Assembly: GCA_964621455.1 (NCBI GenBank)
Contig: CAZULW010000038.1
Span: 1 to 19,581 of the forward strand
Source: G020354025 sp964621455
GTDB taxonomy: Bacteria; Fidelibacterota; Marinisomatia; SCGC-AAA003-L08; TS1B11
DNA: 19,581 bases
Reading direction: 5' to 3'
Part shown: positions 7,526 through 16,005 of the stretch, piece after piece
How the letters are laid out: each line of letters starts with the position of its first letter
Numbering within the stretch: position 1 is the stretch's first letter
Translations under genes and position numbers: made by a program
Notes under the pieces: generated by a model
Seen by the model: the letters and a program-made list of their open reading frames with translations, nothing else
Database searches by the model: none
Told to the model about the DNA's origin: nothing

Positions 7526-7703
7526 AGCCTTCGCATACGGTTTGGAGAAAGGTCGACCAAGTCTTTATACAAGATTTTACACACAATCGCCTCCAATGTC
7601 CACCCTTTCTCCCATGTTGTACAAACCATTAACTTAGAGTCAAATTAATCCGATCACCCAAAAGGAACCACGCCCATGACCACCCATTGCCCCTCGCCCT
7701 TCC

Positions 7704-7797
7704 CTCTTCGCTCTTCGGCGCCATTGGGAGTTCAAAGTTACAAGTTCAAAGTTCCAAGTTTCTTAATATCCTTGGCGCTCTTGGCGTCTTGGCGGTT
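7704..7797 (+). repeat. Cluster of three short periodic mini-repeats
   Basis: Three kinds of short tandem-like word follow one another. CTCTTCG occurs twice head-to-tail (7704-7717). GTTCAAAGTT-type units recur in 7730-7761. CTTGGCG occurs three times at 9- and 8-nt spacing (7771-7777, 7780-7786, 7788-7794), ending in GGCGGTT. Similar CTTGGCG...CTTGGCGGTT and TTCAAAGTT strings are, as I recall, common dispersed intergenic repeats in several environmental bacterial genomes; that is from memory and unverified. They overlie the 5' end of the M14 peptidase reading frame. Confidence 0.6.
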
Positions 7798-7819
7798 AGC
7801 TCTTCTCCTCTTTCTGCCA

Positions 7820-9709
7820 ATGCCACCCGTCTTCGTTAGCCGGTGGACTCACTACGCCGGGCAAGCTGCCTTACTGCTCCTGCTACTGCCCAGGCTCGCC
7901 GTGGCTACGGCCTCCCCGTGGACGGAACGGCCAGGGCCGAGGCCTGCCACTTGGATGCAGGATCAATGGCAGGCCCCCCTGCCGCCGGAGGTGCCCTGGG
8001 ACGGCAAGAGCCAGCAGCTCATTGTACCTGACGATGATCCCTGGATCACGCCCTCGGAGCGCACCGGCCTGACCGCCACGCCCAGCTACGAGGAGACCGT
8101 GGCCTGGCTGGAGAATCTGGCGGCCGCCGCGCCGGAGCTGCGCATGGTCTCTCTGGGAAAAAGCTATGAGGGACGCGATATCTGGATGGTCGTCGCCTCG
8201 GCGGATAGGGCCTTCACCCCGGCGGCCCTGAAAGCTGCCGGCAAGCCCACCCTCCTGGCCCAGGCGGGTATCCACCCCGGCGAGATCGACGGTAAGGACG
8301 CGGGGCTGATGCTCCTGCGGGATATGACCGTGAAGGGCACCAGGGCAAAGCTGCTCGAGGGCGCCAACTTCCTCTTCGTCCCCATTCTCAACATAGACGG
8401 CCACGAGCGCTCCTCCCCCTACGGGCGCATCAACCAGCGGGGTCCGGTGGAGACGGGCTGGCGCACCAACGCCCGCAACCTGAACCTCAACCGGGACTAT
8501 GCCAAGCTGGATACGCCGGAACTGCGGGCCGTCATCCGGATCATCAGCCAGTGGGAGCCGGACCTTTACCTGGACCTGCACGTGACAGACGGCATCGACT
8601 ACCAGTACGACATCACCTTCGGCTATACCGGGGCACACGGCCTCTCCCCCAACATCGCCGCCTGGCTCGACCGGAACCTGGCCCCGGCCCTGAACCAGGA
8701 CCTGAAGGCCATGGGGCATATCCCCGGGCCCCTTATTTTCGCTGTAGATGACCAGGACCCGGCCAAGGGACTCGTAGCCGGGACCGCCGGACCGCGCTAC
8801 TCCAACGGCTACGGCGACGCCCGCCACCTGCCCACCGTCCTGGTAGAGAACCATTCGCTGAAGCCCTATAGGCAGCGGGTGCTGGGCACCTACGTACTCC
8901 TGGAGAGCGCCCTGCGCACTCTGGCAAAGTATGGCAAGCAGCTGCGCCGGGCCACCGTAGCCGACCGCACGCGGCAGCCGGAGCGGATACCCCTGACGTG
9001 GAAGGTGCCCGCTCCGCCAGCCGGTGGACCGGAGCAGGTTGAGTTCCTGGGCATCCAGTGGCGCACAGTGCCCTCCGAGATCAGCGGCGGGGACCGCATC
9101 GAGTACACCGGCCAGCCGGTGACCTTGACGGTTCCATACTACAAGTATACCGAGCCGGTGGTGACGGTCACGCGCCCCCGGGCCTACTGGATACCCCCTG
9201 CCTGGCCCGAGGTCATCGAGCGCCTGGCCCTCCATAGCATATACATGGAGACCATTGCCAGGCCCCGTGAAGTGGTCGTGGAACAGTACCGTCTCAGTGA
9301 GGTCAATCTGGCCGAAGAGCCCTTTGAAGGGCACGTACCGGTAACCGCCGTTGCCAGGCCGGAACGGCGTACGGTAACCTTTCCCCCCGGATCGGTGCGG
9401 GTGCCTACCGATCAGCCCCTGGGCGATCTGGCCATCCTGCTCCTGGAGCCGGACTCGCCGGACTCCTTTTTCCAGTGGGGCTTCTTCCTGGGGATCCTCC
9501 AGCGCACTGAGTACATGGAGGATTACGTGATGGAACCCCTGGCCCGGCGCATGCTGGACCGGGACCCCGCCTTGAAACGGGCCTTCGAGAAAAGGTTGGC
9601 GGAGGACGCCAACTTCGCGGCCGACCCCCAGGCGCGCCTGATGTGGTTCTACGAGCGGACGCCCTACCTCGACGACAGCTGGCGGCTGTACCCGGTGGGG
9701 CGGGAGTAG
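7820..9709 (+). CDS. Secreted M14-family zinc metallocarboxypeptidase
   Basis: Numbered from ATG 7820, this 629-residue exported peptidase of family M14 (carboxypeptidase A-like) has a signal peptide at about 1-30 with a Leu-rich core (AALLLLLLPRLAVATA). The zinc ligands appear as HPGE (His152, Glu155) and the later DLHV (His254). The substrate-binding block RTNARNLNLNRDY lies around 225-237. A catalytic Glu is likely at 343 in VLVENHS. The first 300-350 residues after the signal are the peptidase domain; the remaining 230 or so form a C-terminal region of unknown fold. The frame is open back to ATG 7676, which has an AAAAGGAA Shine-Dalgarno-like element. The extra 48 residues, however, are encoded by mini-repeats and precede the signal peptide, so 7820 is preferred. 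It probably digests peptides in the periplasm or outside the cell. Confidence 0.87.
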   Translation: MPPVFVSRWTHYAGQAALLLLLLPRLAVATASPWTERPGPRPATWMQDQWQAPLPPEVPWDGKSQQLIVPDDDPWITPSERTGLTATPSYEETVAWLENLAAAAPELRMVSLGKSYEGRDIWMVVASADRAFTPAALKAAGKPTLLAQAGIHPGEIDGKDAGLMLLRDMTVKGTRAKLLEGANFLFVPILNIDGHERSSPYGRINQRGPVETGWRTNARNLNLNRDYAKLDTPELRAVIRIISQWEPDLYLDLHVTDGIDYQYDITFGYTGAHGLSPNIAAWLDRNLAPALNQDLKAMGHIPGPLIFAVDDQDPAKGLVAGTAGPRYSNGYGDARHLPTVLVENHSLKPYRQRVLGTYVLLESALRTLAKYGKQLRRATVADRTRQPERIPLTWKVPAPPAGGPEQVEFLGIQWRTVPSEISGGDRIEYTGQPVTLTVPYYKYTEPVVTVTRPRAYWIPPAWPEVIERLALHSIYMETIARPREVVVEQYRLSEVNLAEEPFEGHVPVTAVARPERRTVTFPPGSVRVPTDQPLGDLAILLLEPDSPDSFFQWGFFLGILQRTEYMEDYVMEPLARRMLDRDPALKRAFEKRLAEDANFAADPQARLMWFYERTPYLDDSWRLYPVGRE

Positions 9710-9807
9710 AGATACCCTAAAATAATTGTGTATACAACATAAATGATGTAACTTATAACGCTGTCTACGTTCGTTTACCTGGCTTGTGATAAAGGGACAA
9801 CCAACCG

Positions 9808-9990
9808 ATGAAAGGTAACGAACTTGTCAAGCTTCTTAAACAAAACGGGTGGCAATTAGATCGCATCAGCGGCAGTCATCACATCATGATCAAAGGCAAA
9901 GGAACTATATCAGTGCCGGTACATGGCAAAAAGGAGCTAGGGAAAGGTATCACCGGAGCCATTTTGAAGCAGGCCGGTATTAAAAGGTGA
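9808..9990 (+). CDS. hicA: HicA-family mRNA interferase toxin
   Basis: This 60-residue protein has the compact YcfA/HicA double-stranded-RNA-binding-like fold. It begins with KGNELVKLLKQNGW (2-15). It has the catalytic GSHHIM motif with His24, then a basic KGKG turn and a VPVHGKKELGKGITGAILKQAGI C-terminal segment typical of the family. HicA toxins cleave mRNA and are neutralised by the adjacent HicB. The gene overlaps hicB by 4 nt (GTGA), so the pair is translationally coupled. Upstream is a 98-nt AT-rich gap after the M14 gene, with an 8-bp palindrome TGTATACA (9729-9736) that could be part of an operator; that role is a guess. Confidence 0.94.
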   Translation: MKGNELVKLLKQNGWQLDRISGSHHIMIKGKGTISVPVHGKKELGKGITGAILKQAGIKR

Positions 9991-10421
9991 TTTACTATCA
10001 TCTCAAAGTACATAAAGACGGAGACACTTTCTGGGGAGAATTCCCCGACCTGGAAGGGTGCTTCACTGACGGGGCCTCAAAAGAGGAACTGGCCGCGAAT
10101 GCCGTAGAAGCCTTCACCGGCTGGATCAGCAGCGTAATCGAGCGCGGCTTTAAGATCCCCAAGCCGGCCTATAGCGCTTCCGGTTCTATTCCTATTCTCC
10201 TGCCCCTTGCTATGGGGGTGGCCCTGCAGCTCCGCTGGATACGTCAATCAAAGCATCTATCGCAGCAGGAAGTTGCGCGCAGGCTTGGTATCTCATACCA
10301 GGCCTACCAGCGCTTTGAAAATCCCATCAAAGCTAACCCAAGCCTTAAAACCCTTGAGAGGCTTTCAAGCCTCTATCAAATCCCCCCGGAGAAGCTGCTG
10401 AGCGGCCCGTTGGCGTCTTAG
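9987..10421 (+). CDS. hicB: HicB-family antitoxin with Xre-type HTH
   Basis: This 144-residue antitoxin partner of HicA has two parts. The N-terminal part (about 1-60) is the partially degraded RNase H-like HicB fold: MIYYHLKVHKDGDTFWGEFPDLEGCFTDG, then the helix KEELAANAVEAFTGWI. The C-terminal part (about 76-138) is a Cro/C1-type helix-turn-helix, LRWIRQSKHLSQQEVARRLGISYQAYQRFE, which should bind the operon's own promoter and autoregulate it. The start codon is GTG 9987, overlapping the hicA stop. The length is normal for an HTH-bearing HicB. The module lies between the M14 gene and a surface-protein cluster and may have come with neighbouring mobile DNA, but no integrase or attachment sites were seen. 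Confidence 0.94.
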   Translation: MIYYHLKVHKDGDTFWGEFPDLEGCFTDGASKEELAANAVEAFTGWISSVIERGFKIPKPAYSASGSIPILLPLAMGVALQLRWIRQSKHLSQQEVARRLGISYQAYQRFENPIKANPSLKTLERLSSLYQIPPEKLLSGPLAS

Positions 10422-10577
10422 GTAAGCACTTTAGCCTTTAAGTAAAATCCCTGACGGAAACCACCCGCTGGTAAGGCTCCACCGGGAACCATCCCAATCT
10501 ATGAACCGTTAGCCTATTGCAGCAGAAAAGGTTGTAACTCAAGCGGCCTGTCCTTACATTTCCCAAGGAGGTGGCTT

Positions 10578-11516
10578 ATGGCTGGACATATACCGTTTCG
10601 ATTGACGCTCCTGCTCGTGAGCGGGTTCTGGCTGGCCGGGTGTATCCCCTACACCGCACACAGGGATGATCCCTATTTTACCGGCTACCACCGGGCTGAC
10701 CCATCCCAGGGTGTAACCGTCGCTATTACTGATCGGAAAGCGCCCCTCCAGGGTGAGCCATCCATTGAATCCCAAACCGTGCCCACTCCACCGGCGGCGG
10801 CGGAAGCTCCCAAGACGCGTGATTACACCTACAAGGATTGGTACCGCAACCGCTACCGTAATGAGGACGCCTTCCAGCTCAACCTCAGCTACCACCTCTA
10901 CGGCCCCTACTATTACCGCGACTTCCGCTCCCGCTACTGGCTCCAATATCAGCGCCGCTGGCATCGCCTGCCCTGGTATGCCGGCAGGTGGTACGACGAC
11001 CTGTGGTGGGACTACCCCTATGGGGGCTACGGACTTGACCGGTGGAATGATCCCTGGTATGGTTACTATGATCCCTGGTACTACGATCCCTACTCTTACT
11101 ACGATGGCTATGGTTGGTACGGCGGTTACGGCGGGTATTCCGGGCGCCCCTGGTATGGAACTTATGCCACCGGCTCAGTCCAAACCAAAGCCACCGAGCG
11201 GCGTCCCCGGAACCGGCGTGATCTGCCCACAATCCTGCTGCGGACCGCAGACCCATTAGCCGGGTCAGGCTCCGAATCGGGCCTCAGCACGACCAAGACC
11301 GCCGCCGCCCAATCCAGCCAATCTCAGTCTGAGAGCAGCGGCACCGTGTCGGGCAGACAGGCCCGGCCATCCAGCCGGCAGGGGAGCTACACCACTACCG
11401 GCACCAGCAGCAGGTCATCCTCGAGCAGAAGCAGCACAACGAGGTCCACTTCCAGTAGTAGCGGAGGCCAAAGCAAGAGCACCAGCTCTGCCCGTCCACG
11501 CGGACGGAAGCCGTAG
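10578..11516 (+). CDS. Tyr/Trp-rich outer-membrane lipoprotein, unknown function
   Basis: This 312-residue protein has a lipoprotein signal peptide: a hydrophobic core and lipobox LAGC with Cys22. Residues of about 83-200 are extraordinarily rich in Tyr, Trp, Gly, Asp and Pro, including repeated DPWY/YDPWYY/YDPYSYYDGYG units. Residues of about 228-312 are a Ser/Thr/Gln/Arg low-complexity tail ending in basic residues. No catalytic domain is visible. A very strong AAGGAGG lies 8 nt before the ATG, suggesting high expression. It is 20 nt upstream of a PorV/FadL-like gene and is probably co-transcribed with it. The composition suggests a surface or matrix structural protein in which aromatic stacking or tyrosine cross-linking could matter; that is inference. 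Confidence 0.78.
   Translation: MAGHIPFRLTLLLVSGFWLAGCIPYTAHRDDPYFTGYHRADPSQGVTVAITDRKAPLQGEPSIESQTVPTPPAAAEAPKTRDYTYKDWYRNRYRNEDAFQLNLSYHLYGPYYYRDFRSRYWLQYQRRWHRLPWYAGRWYDDLWWDYPYGGYGLDRWNDPWYGYYDPWYYDPYSYYDGYGWYGGYGGYSGRPWYGTYATGSVQTKATERRPRNRRDLPTILLRTADPLAGSGSESGLSTTKTAAAQSSQSQSESSGTVSGRQARPSSRQGSYTTTGTSSRSSSSRSSTTRSTSSSSGGQSKSTSSARPRGRKP
11049..11090 (+). repeat. GATCCCTGGTA tandem coding repeat
   Basis: The word GATCCCTGGTA occurs at 11049-11059 and 11070-11080, and GATCCC again at 11085-11090, each encoding D/NDPWY-like units of the aromatic region of the lipoprotein. The spacing (21 then 15 nt) keeps the frame, indicating in-frame repeat expansion within the gene. Confidence 0.7.
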
Positions 11517-11536
11517 GCTTTCTCTCCCGATCACCA

Positions 11537-12778
11537 ATGGTCCACTATTCAGCCCAGATCCTGCGCCGGGTAGCATTTCTGGTTATTATCACCACCTTCT
11601 TGAACGGCCAGACCGATCTTGATGCGGTGCGGCCGTTTACCGGGCTGGGCGGTCCCGGCAGCCGGGCCAGCGGCCTGGGGCTGGCTTTCACCGGCATTGC
11701 CGACGACATTACCGCCCTTTACTACAACCCCGCCGGGCTGGGGCACCTGACCAGGGGGGAAATCAACCTGGGACTTACGTACCTTAATGTCAACACAGAC
11801 GTCAGCGTTCTGGGAGTTTCTAGAGCTGGTACTATCACTGCCACCAGACTAAGCAACGCCGGTTTTGCTCTGCCCATTCCTGATCTGAAACTGACCGTGG
11901 CCCTTGGCTACCACCAAGTACGGGCTTTCGAGCGCCTAGTACAAATCGAGACTTCTGATGCCACCGGGACTATAAAAGAATCTCTGACAGAAGAGGGTCA
12001 GCTCGGCGCCTTGAGCCTGGGTGCCGGCTACCAGGTCTCGCCCCAACTGGCCCTGGGGGTTGCTGTTGATATTCTTACCGGCAGAAATATATACACCGAG
12101 GACATTGACTTCCTCACCGGCTCGACGGTTGATTCCAGTGATTACATCCATATAGAACCCGACTACTCAGGGGTAGGCCTGAGCCTGGGGCTGCTCCTCT
12201 CGCCTTTGCCGGCATGGCGGATAGGAGTCCTTCTGCGCAGCCCCCAGAAAATCAGCATCAGCGAGGACTACAGCGACGCCAGTGGTTTCAGATCGACCTA
12301 TGAATACCAGACCCGCGCCACCTATTACTTCCGCCTGGGATCGTCCCTCACCATAGGCCCGGTTCTCATCAGCGGGGATCTGTCCTGGTTGGATTACTCC
12401 CAGATTCGTTTCAAATCCGAGATCTATGACAGTACCCTGGTTCCCGGCAGCGATATCCATATTGATGTCCCCATTAATGACTCCCTCCGCACGCAATACG
12501 CCAGCTCTCTTGGTTATGCCGCCGGGGGGGAACTGCTGCTGCCGTGGATTAACGCAAAGCTCCGGGGCGGTTACCGGTACGACCCTCCCATCAACCGGGA
12601 TTCCCCTGCCAAAATGACCCGGCACACCTTTGCCCTGGGCCTGAGCGTAGTACCGGTGCCGCAGATCAGAATAGACACCGCCTGCAGCCTCACCACCTGG
12701 CAGCGGAACTTGAACAGTGATGTAAGTGAGACGACCTCCGCCGGGAATGTGATGGTGAACCTGATCTATAGATTTTGA
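11537..12778 (+). CDS. PorV/FadL-like outer-membrane beta-barrel protein
   Basis: This 413-residue outer-membrane protein has a signal peptide at about 1-25 (RRVAFLVIITTFLNG). Next comes the hallmark N-terminal segment of the PorV/PorQ/UPF0164 group: a Gly/Ala-rich GSRASGLGLAFTGIADDITALYYNPAGLGHLTRGEINLG (about 40-78). The rest alternates amphipathic strands and ends VNLIYRF with a terminal Phe, as expected for a BAM-assembled barrel. In Bacteroidetes, PorV is the T9SS shuttle that delivers cargo to the attachment complex, while other relatives are FadL-type hydrophobic-compound channels. Close linkage to a T9SS-tailed peptidase 0.9 kb downstream favours the first role, but it remains unproven. 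It follows the lipoprotein gene by 20 nt. Confidence 0.82.
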   Translation: MVHYSAQILRRVAFLVIITTFLNGQTDLDAVRPFTGLGGPGSRASGLGLAFTGIADDITALYYNPAGLGHLTRGEINLGLTYLNVNTDVSVLGVSRAGTITATRLSNAGFALPIPDLKLTVALGYHQVRAFERLVQIETSDATGTIKESLTEEGQLGALSLGAGYQVSPQLALGVAVDILTGRNIYTEDIDFLTGSTVDSSDYIHIEPDYSGVGLSLGLLLSPLPAWRIGVLLRSPQKISISEDYSDASGFRSTYEYQTRATYYFRLGSSLTIGPVLISGDLSWLDYSQIRFKSEIYDSTLVPGSDIHIDVPINDSLRTQYASSLGYAAGGELLLPWINAKLRGGYRYDPPINRDSPAKMTRHTFALGLSVVPVPQIRIDTACSLTTWQRNLNSDVSETTSAGNVMVNLIYRF

Positions 12779-12867
12779 TTTATCGCCTTTCCTTCAGCTC
12801 TTTTCCTTGCGACACCATAAACAGAATATGGAGCATCTCAGCCACTTTTTAAAAGGGAGAATAAGTC

Positions 12868-13596
12868 ATGACTGAAAAGATGTCGACCTTTACTGGGAAA
12901 ATGGGGCTCTGCCTGGTGATCCTGGCGGCTGCATCCGCCGTTTATTCCCAGGATAAGCCGTTCACCATCGCTGTCCGCGGCGGGGTTGCGGTGCCCCATC
13001 ACTATATGCTGCAGGGCTGGCGCAGGGTCAGCTATGATGCGGGCGGCGCCCCTACGAACGTCAATATTTCCGGCTTCGGCGACGGCGGGGAGGTGGTCCT
13101 AAGCGTCAGCTACACCTCGCCTGACGGCAGTGCCTGGCTGATGGAACTGGGCGCCCGGATCCTGAATAATAAAGCCAACCTGAGCTTAGCCCCCGAGGGT
13201 AACCGGGAAATCTACGACAATTATTTGAATACTATCTTTCCAATCGCCGTCAGCCGTGTTCACCGCTTCTTCCTGGAAGGCACCAGGACTATCCCCTACC
13301 TGGGCGTCGGTGCAGGCTTTTACGTCTCCCAGTGGAACACCCTGCACGATCTCCGGGTTGGTGAGACCCTATACCGAACCACAGAGTCGACCAGGTTCAC
13401 CGGCCTGGGCCTGCACGGGATAGCCGGCTTCCAGCGACCCCTGTATTATGATATTGTCCTGGAGACCCAGTTCAAGTATACCTGGATCCCCAGCGAGGTA
13501 AGGATCGTTGATGACGAGACCGGGACCTGGATCACGCACGAAAACCTTAATATCGGCGGCGTGTCCCTGACGCTGGGGCTGGCCTACAGTTTCTGA
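12868..13596 (+). CDS. Outer-membrane beta-barrel protein, unknown function
   Basis: This 242-residue protein has a cleavable signal peptide of about 28-30 residues ending AVYSQ. The mature part is rich in alternating hydrophobic/polar strands with aromatic ends, such as FTIAVRGGVAVPHH, VVLSVSYTSP, YLGVGAGFYVSQW and VSLTLGLAYSF. The last residue is Phe, as in outer-membrane barrels of the OmpA/OprB-like eight-strand size class. There is no recognised enzymatic domain. A purine-rich AAAGGGAGAA element lies about 7 nt before the ATG. An in-frame ATG at 12880 is a less likely alternative. It sits between the PorV-like gene and the M1 peptidase gene, and may assist in the same surface process. 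Confidence 0.72.
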   Translation: MTEKMSTFTGKMGLCLVILAAASAVYSQDKPFTIAVRGGVAVPHHYMLQGWRRVSYDAGGAPTNVNISGFGDGGEVVLSVSYTSPDGSAWLMELGARILNNKANLSLAPEGNREIYDNYLNTIFPIAVSRVHRFFLEGTRTIPYLGVGAGFYVSQWNTLHDLRVGETLYRTTESTRFTGLGLHGIAGFQRPLYYDIVLETQFKYTWIPSEVRIVDDETGTWITHENLNIGGVSLTLGLAYSF

Positions 13597-13648
13597 CATC
13601 CCATTACGCGACCGCTTTTGACCAGCCAATCCGTTTGATGGAAGGATC

Positions 13649-15694
13649 GTGAAGCTATTGGCTGGCGAGACGACCCCTTTCTCTCCCTGGGTAACAGGAC
13701 TATGGATTACCACTCTCCTTGCGGGTGTTGCATTTTCCCAGGAGCGTTTGCCGACCCGCGAGGAGCTTCTGGAGCTGCGGCGATTGGAGATCAGCGCCAA
13801 GCGAGCCGGCCTTGAGCGCCGCCGGTTGATGGAACCCCGGGTGGGCCTAACAGCGCAAGAACGTTTCGACGTCACATATTACAAGCTCAATCTCGACATC
13901 GAACCCTCGGATTCAACCATTTCGGGCCTTGTTGAGATGAAAGCGATTACCACCGTTAATGACCTTGATACCGTCGTATTGGACTTATTTGCCAATATGA
14001 GTGTGGACAGCGTGAGCGGGGATGCCTCCAGCTATTACCGCAGCGGAGATCTCCTGCTGATCGAATTATCCCCGCCTGTTCCGGAGGGCAACACTTTCAC
14101 GGTCCAGGTGGCCTACCACGGACCGCCGGTCAGGTACGGCCTCGGGGGCCCATTCGCCTTTGACTATCACGGCGACGATCCCATCATCTGGACCCTGAGC
14201 GAGCCCTATGGCGCCCGGGCCTGGTGGCCCTGCAAGGACACACCCGGCGACAAGGCCGATTCGGTGGACATGATCGTCACGGTTCCGACTGACCTGATTG
14301 CCGCGTCCAATGGAACGCTGTTGGGCACCACGGAGAACGGAGACGGCACCCACACTTACCACTGGCACGAAGGGTATCCAATTACTACCTACCTGGTCTC
14401 CCTGGCCATTACCAACTATGAGACCTGGTCCGAGTGGTTCCACTACCAGCCCGGCGACTCCCTGGAAGTGCAATACTACGCCTATCCGGAGGACTACGAG
14501 AGCGCCCGGAACCAACTCACCCAGACCATAGATATGTTAGCCTATTTTCACGAGATCTTCGGGCCGTACCCCTTCCTGAGGGAAAAATACGGCATCGCCC
14601 AGTTCGCCTGGGGCGGCGGCATGGAACACCAGACCATCACCAGCCAGGGTGGCTTCGGCACCGTACTGACCGTGCACGAGCTGGCCCACCAGTGGTGGGG
14701 CGACAAGATCACCAACGCCAACTGGCACGAAATCTGGCTGAACGAGGGCTTCGCCTCCTACGCCGAGGCCCTGTATTTCGAACATTCGTTGGGGTCGGAC
14801 TACCTGAAGACCTACCTGCAAATGATGGACCGGTACTATCGCTATCCCATCTATGTGGACGATACCACCTCCGTCTCGCGCATTTTTAATATTACGGTGT
14901 ACGACAAAGGCGGTTGGTTCCTGCACATGCTCCGCCATATTGTCGGGGACGCCACCTTCTTCGACATCCTGCTGGCCTATTCCAACGATCCCCGGTTCGC
15001 CTACGGCAACGTCACCACAGCCGGCTTCCAGGATGTCTGCGAAACCATCTCAGGAGAAGACCTGGACTGGTTTTTCCAGCCGTGGATTTATGAAGCGGGC
15101 CGGCCGGAATACTGGGTTGAGTGGAGTGCGGGGGACTCGGCGGGCACACCGGTCTTGAACCTGCTCATCGAGCAGACCCAGGTGCCGGGCGGGGCGCTGT
15201 TCCCCATGCCCATCGACATCACCATCGAGACTGCCAATGGGGATACCGTGGTCACTGTCTTCAACGACAGTGCGTCGCAGGTATTCAGAATCCCCCTCGC
15301 CGCCGCTCCGACGGGGATTGTTATCGACAGGGACGGGTGGATATTGAAACGGATCGTGTCCCTCTCTGCCGTCGATGAAGTGGGTGACACCCCGACAGAA
15401 TTCGCCCTGGGGCAGAACTATCCCAACCCCTTCAACGCGGTGTCGCATATTAGCTACAGCCTGCCGGTACCATCCCGGGTGAGGCTGGTGATCTACGACC
15501 TGTTGGGGCGGGAGGTAGCGACGCTGGTGAATAAGCCCCTTGAAACGGGCCAGTACACGGCCACCTGGCGGGGGCGAGATAAAGATGGGGTGCCGGTGGT
15601 CAGCGGGATTTACTTCTGCCGCATCGAGATGCGGGGACCGGACGGCGGTGGGCTTAACTTCACTCGAATCAGGAAAATGCTTCTCATCAAATAA
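13649..15694 (+). CDS. Secreted M1-family aminopeptidase with T9SS C-terminal sorting domain
   Basis: This 681-residue exported gluzincin of family M1 (aminopeptidase N/LTA4 hydrolase-like) starts at GTG 13649 after GGAAGGA. The signal peptide spans about 1-31 (WITTLLAGVAFSQ). An N-terminal beta domain (about 70-260) precedes the catalytic core. The core has the exopeptidase motif GGMEH (323-327), the zinc motif HELAH (343-347) with the third ligand Glu366 in NEGFASYAE, and a likely transition-state Tyr418 in YDKGG. Residues of about 580-681 form a T9SS sorting tail beginning FALGQNYPNPFN and carrying YDLLGREVATLV, SGIYFCRIE and a final RKMLLIK. The enzyme is therefore expected on the cell surface or released, trimming peptides. 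The long C-terminal domain of mammalian APN is absent. Confidence 0.95.
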   Translation: MKLLAGETTPFSPWVTGLWITTLLAGVAFSQERLPTREELLELRRLEISAKRAGLERRRLMEPRVGLTAQERFDVTYYKLNLDIEPSDSTISGLVEMKAITTVNDLDTVVLDLFANMSVDSVSGDASSYYRSGDLLLIELSPPVPEGNTFTVQVAYHGPPVRYGLGGPFAFDYHGDDPIIWTLSEPYGARAWWPCKDTPGDKADSVDMIVTVPTDLIAASNGTLLGTTENGDGTHTYHWHEGYPITTYLVSLAITNYETWSEWFHYQPGDSLEVQYYAYPEDYESARNQLTQTIDMLAYFHEIFGPYPFLREKYGIAQFAWGGGMEHQTITSQGGFGTVLTVHELAHQWWGDKITNANWHEIWLNEGFASYAEALYFEHSLGSDYLKTYLQMMDRYYRYPIYVDDTTSVSRIFNITVYDKGGWFLHMLRHIVGDATFFDILLAYSNDPRFAYGNVTTAGFQDVCETISGEDLDWFFQPWIYEAGRPEYWVEWSAGDSAGTPVLNLLIEQTQVPGGALFPMPIDITIETANGDTVVTVFNDSASQVFRIPLAAAPTGIVIDRDGWILKRIVSLSAVDEVGDTPTEFALGQNYPNPFNAVSHISYSLPVPSRVRLVIYDLLGREVATLVNKPLETGQYTATWRGRDKDGVPVVSGIYFCRIEMRGPDGGGLNFTRIRKMLLIK

Positions 15695-15705
15695 CCGAGG
15701 CAGAC

Positions 15706-16005
15706 ATGAGCAAACGCATCCGCACCAAACACATCACCGTCAAGACTTATCCCAACCGCCCTGAGGCGGAGCTAGATAAGGCTTATCTGGAATCCAACGG
15801 CATCCGGGTAATCCTGCAGGGGGATGACCTGTCCGGTATCGCTTCCGCCCGCCTGTTCGGTGGCCGGGGGGTGCGGCTGCTGGTGCCTAAAAACCAAGCC
15901 GAGCAGGCCCTGGAACTGCTTAAGAAGGCCGCCAAGGCTGCCGGTCAGAAATCCACTGAGCAAAAATCAGGCGGGCAGGAACAGGAACCGAAGGAGGATT
16001 CATGA
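15706..16005 (+). CDS. DUF2007 domain protein, first of a tandem pair
   Basis: This small soluble protein of 99 residues has one DUF2007 domain ('putative prokaryotic signal transducing protein', with a GlnB-like ferredoxin fold). Residues of about 11-75 carry VKTYPNRPEAELDKAYLESNGI, GDDLSG, then GVRLLVPKNQAEQALELL. The C-terminal 25 residues are Gln/Lys/Glu-rich and look disordered. It begins 11 nt after the M1 peptidase stop codon. Its end overlaps an 18-codon micro-ORF (ATGA), which in turn overlaps the second DUF2007 gene. Its molecular role is not established in any organism I know. Confidence 0.85.
   Translation: MSKRIRTKHITVKTYPNRPEAELDKAYLESNGIRVILQGDDLSGIASARLFGGRGVRLLVPKNQAEQALELLKKAAKAAGQKSTEQKSGGQEQEPKEDS

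Noticed and set aside
7883..9334. Long minus-strand open frame of 483 codons opposite the M14 gene
   Set aside because: It is antisense to a clear M14 peptidase with catalytic motifs; its translation is Gly/Arg/His/Leu-biased with no recognisable domain, as expected for a GC-rich shadow frame.
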